Shown here piece after piece: positions 12,714 through 15,911 of a DNA stretch of 15,911 bases (within the stretch, counting starts at the first letter, position 1; every line of letters starts with the position of its first letter). A program made the position numbers and the translations under genes. The stretch is from positions 1 to 15,911 of the forward strand of contig JAAYVT010000762.1 in assembly GCA_012517025.1 (NCBI GenBank), given 5' to 3'. This stretch comes from Phyllobacteriaceae bacterium. Its GTDB lineage: Bacteria; Pseudomonadota; Alphaproteobacteria; Rhizobiales; Ancalomicrobiaceae. The notes beneath the pieces are model-generated. The model ran no database searches. It was given only the letters and a program-made list of their open reading frames with translations, and was not told the origin of the DNA.

Positions 12714-14213
12714 ATGGCATTGCTCGACCGGTCCGAATGGTACGACATCGCTCGCGCCACCAACTGGACACCGACCTACGTCTCCGATTCCGACCTCTTT
12801 CCCGACGTGATGACCGGCGCCCAGGGCGTGCCGGCCGACGCCTGGGAAGCCTACGACGAGCCCTACAAGACGTCCTATCCCGAATACGTCTCGGTCCAGC
12901 GCGAGAAGGACGCCGGCGCCTATTCGGTCAAGGCGGCGCTGCAGCGCTCGCGCATCTTCGAGGACGCCGATCCGGGTTGGCGCTCGATCCTGAAGTCGCA
13001 CTACGGCGCCATCGCGCTGGGTGAATACGCCGCGATGAGCGCGGAAGCCCGCATGGCGCGGTTCGGCCGGGCGCCGGGCATGCGCAACATGGCGACCTTC
13101 GGGATGATGGACGAGAACCGTCACGCCCAGCTGCAGCTGTTCTTCCCGCACGAATATTGCCCGAAGGACCGCCAGTTCGACTGGGGCCACAAGGCCTATC
13201 ACACCAACGAATGGGCGGCGATCGCCGCGCGTCACGCCTTCGACGACCTGTTCATGGCGCGCTCGGCGACCGAGATCGCGGTGATGCTGACCTTCGCCTT
13301 CGAGACCGGCTTCACCAACATGCAGTTCCTCGGGCTCGCGGCGGATGCAGCCGAGGCCGGCGACTACACCTTCGCCAGCCTGATCTCGTCGATCCAGACC
13401 GACGAGAGCCGTCACGCCCAGATCGGCGGCCCGGCGCTGCAGGTGCTCATCGCCAACGGTCGCAAGGACGAGGCGCAGAAGCTGGTCGACATCGCCATCG
13501 CCCGGGCCTGGCGGATCTTCTGCATCCTGACCGGCCCGTCGATGGACTACAACACGCCGCTCGAGCACCGGAAGCAGTCGTTCAAGGAATTCATGCTGGA
13601 GTGGATCGCCGGCCAGTTCGAGCGCGCGCTGATCGATCTCGGCCTCGATCTGCCCTGGTATTGGGACAAGATGATCGCCGAGTTCGACTACCAGCACCAC
13701 GCCTATCAGATGGGCCTGTGGTTCTGGCGGCCGACGCTGTGGTGGAACCCGGCGGCCGGTGTCACCCCCGAATGTCGCGAGTGGCTCGAGGAGAAGTATC
13801 CCGGCTGGAACGCCACCTTCGGCAAGGCCTGGGACGTGATCATCGACAACCTCGTCCAGGGCCACCCCGAGCGCACCCTGCCGGAGACGCTGCCGATCGT
13901 CTGCAACATGAGCCAGATCCCGATCTGCGCCATCCCCGGCGACGGCTGGAACGTCAAGGACTGGCCGCTCGAGTACGAGGGCCGGCTCTATCACTTCAAC
14001 TCCGAGATCGACCGTTGGGTGTTCGAGCAGGAGCCGGAGCGCTATCGCGGCCACATGACGGTGGTCGATCGCTTCCTCGCCGGTCACATTCTGCCGCCGG
14101 ATCTCGCCGGCGCGCTCGCCTACATGAGCCTGCAGCCGGGCGAAATGGGCGACGACGCCCACGGCTACGCCTGGGTCGACGCCTATCGCGACATGCGCCG
14201 CGCCGCCGAGTGA
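12714..14213 (+). CDS. tmoA: Toluene/alkene monooxygenase hydroxylase alpha subunit
   Basis: A 499-residue catalytic subunit of a soluble diiron monooxygenase (toluene-4-monooxygenase group). The diiron ligands sit at Glu104, Glu134, His137, Glu197, Glu231 and His234, within G-E-Y, D-E-N-R-H and D-E-S-R-H, at the same numbers as in TmoA. The regioselectivity residues Ile100, Gly103 and Ala107, and also Gln141, Phe176, Phe196, Thr201 and Phe205, agree with TmoA. Two residues I recall as lining the tunnel entrance differ: Ser276 (Ile in T4MO) and His285 (Asp in T4MO). With the beta and gamma subunits it hydroxylates aromatics or epoxidises alkenes using O2 and electrons from the Rieske protein. 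ATG 12714 has GAGGGAA (12702-12708) as SD; the frame is open to 12405 but that stretch covers the promoter. First gene of the operon. Confidence 0.97.
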   Translation: MALLDRSEWYDIARATNWTPTYVSDSDLFPDVMTGAQGVPADAWEAYDEPYKTSYPEYVSVQREKDAGAYSVKAALQRSRIFEDADPGWRSILKSHYGAIALGEYAAMSAEARMARFGRAPGMRNMATFGMMDENRHAQLQLFFPHEYCPKDRQFDWGHKAYHTNEWAAIAARHAFDDLFMARSATEIAVMLTFAFETGFTNMQFLGLAADAAEAGDYTFASLISSIQTDESRHAQIGGPALQVLIANGRKDEAQKLVDIAIARAWRIFCILTGPSMDYNTPLEHRKQSFKEFMLEWIAGQFERALIDLGLDLPWYWDKMIAEFDYQHHAYQMGLWFWRPTLWWNPAAGVTPECREWLEEKYPGWNATFGKAWDVIIDNLVQGHPERTLPETLPIVCNMSQIPICAIPGDGWNVKDWPLEYEGRLYHFNSEIDRWVFEQEPERYRGHMTVVDRFLAGHILPPDLAGALAYMSLQPGEMGDDAHGYAWVDAYRDMRRAAE

Positions 14214-14238
14214 TCCGATCCGTGCGCCGATCCCGTGA

Positions 14239-14258
14239 CGGCCGCTCCTCGGCGGCCG
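14239..14258 (+). other. Intergenic hairpin between tmoA and tmoB
   Basis: CGGCCGC (14239-14245) pairs with GCGGCCG (14252-14258) around TCCTCG. An outer GTGAC (14235-14239) could pair with GTCAC (14278-14282). No T-tract follows and the operon continues, so this may be an RNA-processing or 3'-stabilising element for the tmoA message, or simple chance in GC-rich DNA. It occupies most of the 93-base gap, the largest inside this operon. Confidence 0.35.
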
Positions 14259-14306
14259 CCCGCCGGTCCGCGTCCTCGTCACACCGAACCTTCGAAGGAG
14301 CCGAAG

Positions 14307-14567
14307 ATGGCCCTGTTTCCCGTGATCTCCAATTTCCAGCACGACTTCGTGCTGCTGCTGCTGCCCGTCGACACCGAAAACACCATGGACGAAGTCGCCG
14401 CCGCCGCCGCCCACCACTCGGTCGGCACCCGTGTGGCGCCGCAGCCCGACAAGATCGTCCGCGTCCGCCGCCAGGGGGCCGATGCCTTCTTCCCCCGCGA
14501 CGCGCGGCTCGGCGAGACCGACGTGCGGCCGATGGAAACCCTCGAGTTCATCTTCTGCGACGCGTGA
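14307..14567 (+). CDS. tmoB: Toluene monooxygenase hydroxylase gamma subunit
   Basis: An 86-residue small subunit; TmoB of toluene-4-monooxygenase has about 84. Matching landmarks are the opening MALFPVISNFQHDF (M-x-x-F-P-V in TmoB), the M-D-E-V-A stretch, RVAPQPDKIVRVRR (R-V-A-P ... M-R-V-R) and FPRDARLGET. TmoB has a ubiquitin-like fold and is a structural component of the (alpha-beta-gamma)2 hydroxylase; it carries no cofactor. ATG 14307 is preceded by AAGGAG at 14295-14300, six bases upstream, which decides this start over the longer open frame from 14235. The tmoC start is seven bases past its stop, so the two are probably cotranslated. Confidence 0.95.
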   Translation: MALFPVISNFQHDFVLLLLPVDTENTMDEVAAAAAHHSVGTRVAPQPDKIVRVRRQGADAFFPRDARLGETDVRPMETLEFIFCDA

Positions 14568-14574
14568 GGCCGCG

Positions 14575-14910
14575 ATGACCTTCAAACCCGCCTGCACGCT
14601 CGACGACATCTGGGAAGGCGACATGACCGAGGTGGAGGTCGATGGTCGGCCGATCCTCCTGGTCTGGCCGGAGGGCGGCGAGATCCACGCCTTCCAGGGT
14701 GTCTGCCCGCACCAGGACATTCCCCTCGTCGAGGGCAAGTTCGACGGGCGCGTCGTGATGTGCCGCGCTCATCAATGGACCTTCGACGCGAAGACCGGCG
14801 AGGGCGTCAATCCCAAGGACTGCCGTCTGGCGAGCTACCCGGTGAAGGTCGAGGGCGAGACCGTCCTCGTCTCCACCGAAGGCGTCGCCGCCCTCTTCGC
14901 CCACACCTGA
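14575..14910 (+). CDS. tmoC: Rieske-type ferredoxin of toluene monooxygenase
   Basis: A 111-residue Rieske [2Fe-2S] ferredoxin that passes electrons from the NADH reductase (TmoF, beyond the window) to the hydroxylase. The cluster motif is C-x-H-x16-C-x2-H: Cys44, His46, Cys63 and His66, in VCPHQD and MCRAHQWTFD. This is one residue earlier than in TmoC of T4MO. Trp68, next to the cluster loop, corresponds to a conserved Trp there. The C-terminal G-V-N-P-K-D-C stretch corresponds to G-I-N-P-D-D-C. The closing TEGVAALFAHT resembles the TmoC tail. ATG 14575 starts seven bases after the tmoB stop; no cleaved signal is present, as expected for a cytoplasmic carrier. Confidence 0.96.
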   Translation: MTFKPACTLDDIWEGDMTEVEVDGRPILLVWPEGGEIHAFQGVCPHQDIPLVEGKFDGRVVMCRAHQWTFDAKTGEGVNPKDCRLASYPVKVEGETVLVSTEGVAALFAHT

Positions 14911-14937
14911 ACGAAAACGAAAATCCGGAGGAACCCC

Positions 14938-15252
14938 ATGTCCAGTCAGAAGGCCGCCGACGCCTACAAGAACAACCGGGTCGGACCGATCCTGCGCGCC
15001 GGCCCGCTCACCGCCGGCGTCGTCGAGGCGGCGGAGGAAGACAATCCCGGCAAGACCATCCGCGTCGACGACAAGGTCGCCTACGTGCGCATCGACACCG
15101 ACGGCGAACTGATCCTGCGTCGCGCCACCCTCGAGCGTGCCCTCGGCCGGCCGTTCAAGATGTCGGAGTTCGAGGTCAATCTCGGCTCCTTCGCCGGCCG
15201 CATCGAGACGACGGACGAATACGTCCGCTTCTACTACGAAAAGACGCTCTGA
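14938..15252 (+). CDS. tmoD: Toluene monooxygenase catalytic effector protein
   Basis: A 104-residue cofactorless effector protein (MmoB/TmoD family) that docks on the hydroxylase and tunes the diiron site for O2 activation and regiospecificity. Landmarks: NNRVGPILRAGPL near residues 12-24 (N-N-x-V-G-P-I-x-R-A-G in TmoD), EDNPGKTIRVDDKVAYVRI, GELILRRATLE, LGRPFKM, and the C-terminal NLGSFAGRIETT ... YEKTL. Length matches TmoD (about 103). The SD is strong, GGAGGA at 14927-14932, five bases before ATG 14938. A 27-base gap separates it from tmoC, and tmoE follows after 16 bases. Confidence 0.96.
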   Translation: MSSQKAADAYKNNRVGPILRAGPLTAGVVEAAEEDNPGKTIRVDDKVAYVRIDTDGELILRRATLERALGRPFKMSEFEVNLGSFAGRIETTDEYVRFYYEKTL

Positions 15253-15268
15253 ACCGGGGGAAACGAAG

Positions 15269-15911
15269 ATGAATCAGCCCGCGATCGCCCAGCCGCTGAA
15301 GACCTGGAGCCATCTCGCTCAACGCCGCCGCAAGCCGAGCGAATACGAGATCGTCTCCACCAATCTCCATTACACCACCGACCGGCCGGACGCGCCGTTC
15401 GAGCTCGATCCCGACTTCGGTCTGGCGACGTGGTTCAAGCAGAACCGCAACGCCTCGCCGCTGCGCCATGCCGACTGGAACGCCTTCCGCGATCCCGACG
15501 AGATGGTCTACCGGACCTACAACCTGATCCAGGACGGCCAGGAGAACTACGTCTTCGGCCTGCTCGACCAGTTTTCCGAGCGCGGCCACGACGCCATGCT
15601 CGATCTCGGCTGGGCGCGTCGGCTCGCCCGGCTCTACACCCCGGCGCGCTACCTCTTCCACACCCTGCAGATGGGCTCGGCCTATCTCTGTCAGATCGCC
15701 CCGGCCTCGACGATCTCCAACTGCGCCACCTACCAGACCGCCGACAGCCTGCGGTGGCTGACCCACACCGCATACCGTACCCGGGAACTCGCCAAGACCT
15801 TCGACGGCGTCGGTTTCGGCACCGGCGAACGGGCGCACTGGGAGACCGATCCGGCCTGGCAGGGCTTCCGCGCCTTGGTCGAAAAGGGGCTTTCCACCTA
15901 CGACTGGGGCG
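15269..15911 (+). CDS. tmoE: Toluene monooxygenase hydroxylase beta subunit (3' end outside window)
   Basis: The first 214 codons of a protein expected to be about 330 residues; the frame runs open through the window edge. The sequence follows TmoE closely: KTWSHLA, RRKPSEYEIVS, LHYTTDRPD, RNASPLRH, MVYRTYNLIQDGQENYV, APASTISNC and QTADSLRWLTHTAYRT. The beta subunit shares the ferritin-like helical fold of TmoA but does not bind iron; it scaffolds the alpha-beta-gamma dimer. The start ATG 15269 has GGGGGAAA at 15256-15263. The reductase gene tmoF would be expected next, downstream of the window. Confidence 0.96.
   Translation, partial: MNQPAIAQPLKTWSHLAQRRRKPSEYEIVSTNLHYTTDRPDAPFELDPDFGLATWFKQNRNASPLRHADWNAFRDPDEMVYRTYNLIQDGQENYVFGLLDQFSERGHDAMLDLGWARRLARLYTPARYLFHTLQMGSAYLCQIAPASTISNCATYQTADSLRWLTHTAYRTRELAKTFDGVGFGTGERAHWETDPAWQGFRALVEKGLSTYDWG

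Noticed and set aside
12621..14738. Long open frame on the minus strand opposite tmoA (about 705 codons)
   Set aside because: Antisense to tmoA-C, which match toluene monooxygenase throughout. The reverse translation shows only low-complexity composition.

Overview
The window is high-GC DNA packed with codirectional genes, most joined by ATGA overlaps or good Shine-Dalgarno (SD) sites. Composition and gene content fit an alphaproteobacterium, possibly of the Hyphomicrobiales. That is an inference, because no rRNA or other marker gene is present. I see no insertion sequence, integrase, tRNA, rRNA or CRISPR array. All genes are on the plus strand except one TetR-family regulator.

Positions 1-2393 look like the end of a surface-polysaccharide locus: the C-terminus of a GT4-type glycosyltransferase, a protein built around one glycosyltransferase-associated beta-domain, and an OafA-type membrane O-acyltransferase. 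Positions 2470-4007 hold an unrelated module: a TetR repressor on the minus strand and, divergently, two small membrane proteins (the second DUF3995-like). Two copies of the inverted repeat ATACG-N4-CGTAT lie between the divergent starts.

Positions 4065-7896 return to polysaccharide-type functions. A structured leader is followed by six tightly coupled genes: a sugar-nucleotidyltransferase-like enzyme, a GDPD-like phosphodiesterase, a HAD phosphatase, a second nucleotidyltransferase-fold protein that has lost its catalytic motifs, a cupin, and a WavE-like putative transferase. I recognise no characterised pathway with this combination. It may make and attach an unusual nucleotide-activated group to a capsule or lipopolysaccharide, and it is the best candidate here for an undescribed system.

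Positions 8074-12355 encode a complete MacB/LolD-type ABC exporter set: ATPase, 787-residue two-FtsX-domain permease and HlyD-family periplasmic adaptor.

Positions 12356-12713 are a 358-base non-coding region. It carries a near-consensus sigma-54 promoter, a perfect 16-bp AT-rich palindrome and two weaker inverted repeats that could be activator sites. From 12714 to the window end runs a toluene/alkene diiron monooxygenase operon in the order tmoA-B-C-D-E: hydroxylase alpha, gamma, Rieske ferredoxin, effector protein, and hydroxylase beta cut by the window edge. All six diiron ligands of the alpha subunit fall at the same residue numbers as in toluene-4-monooxygenase. The reductase gene (tmoF) and the sigma-54 activator gene are not in the window.
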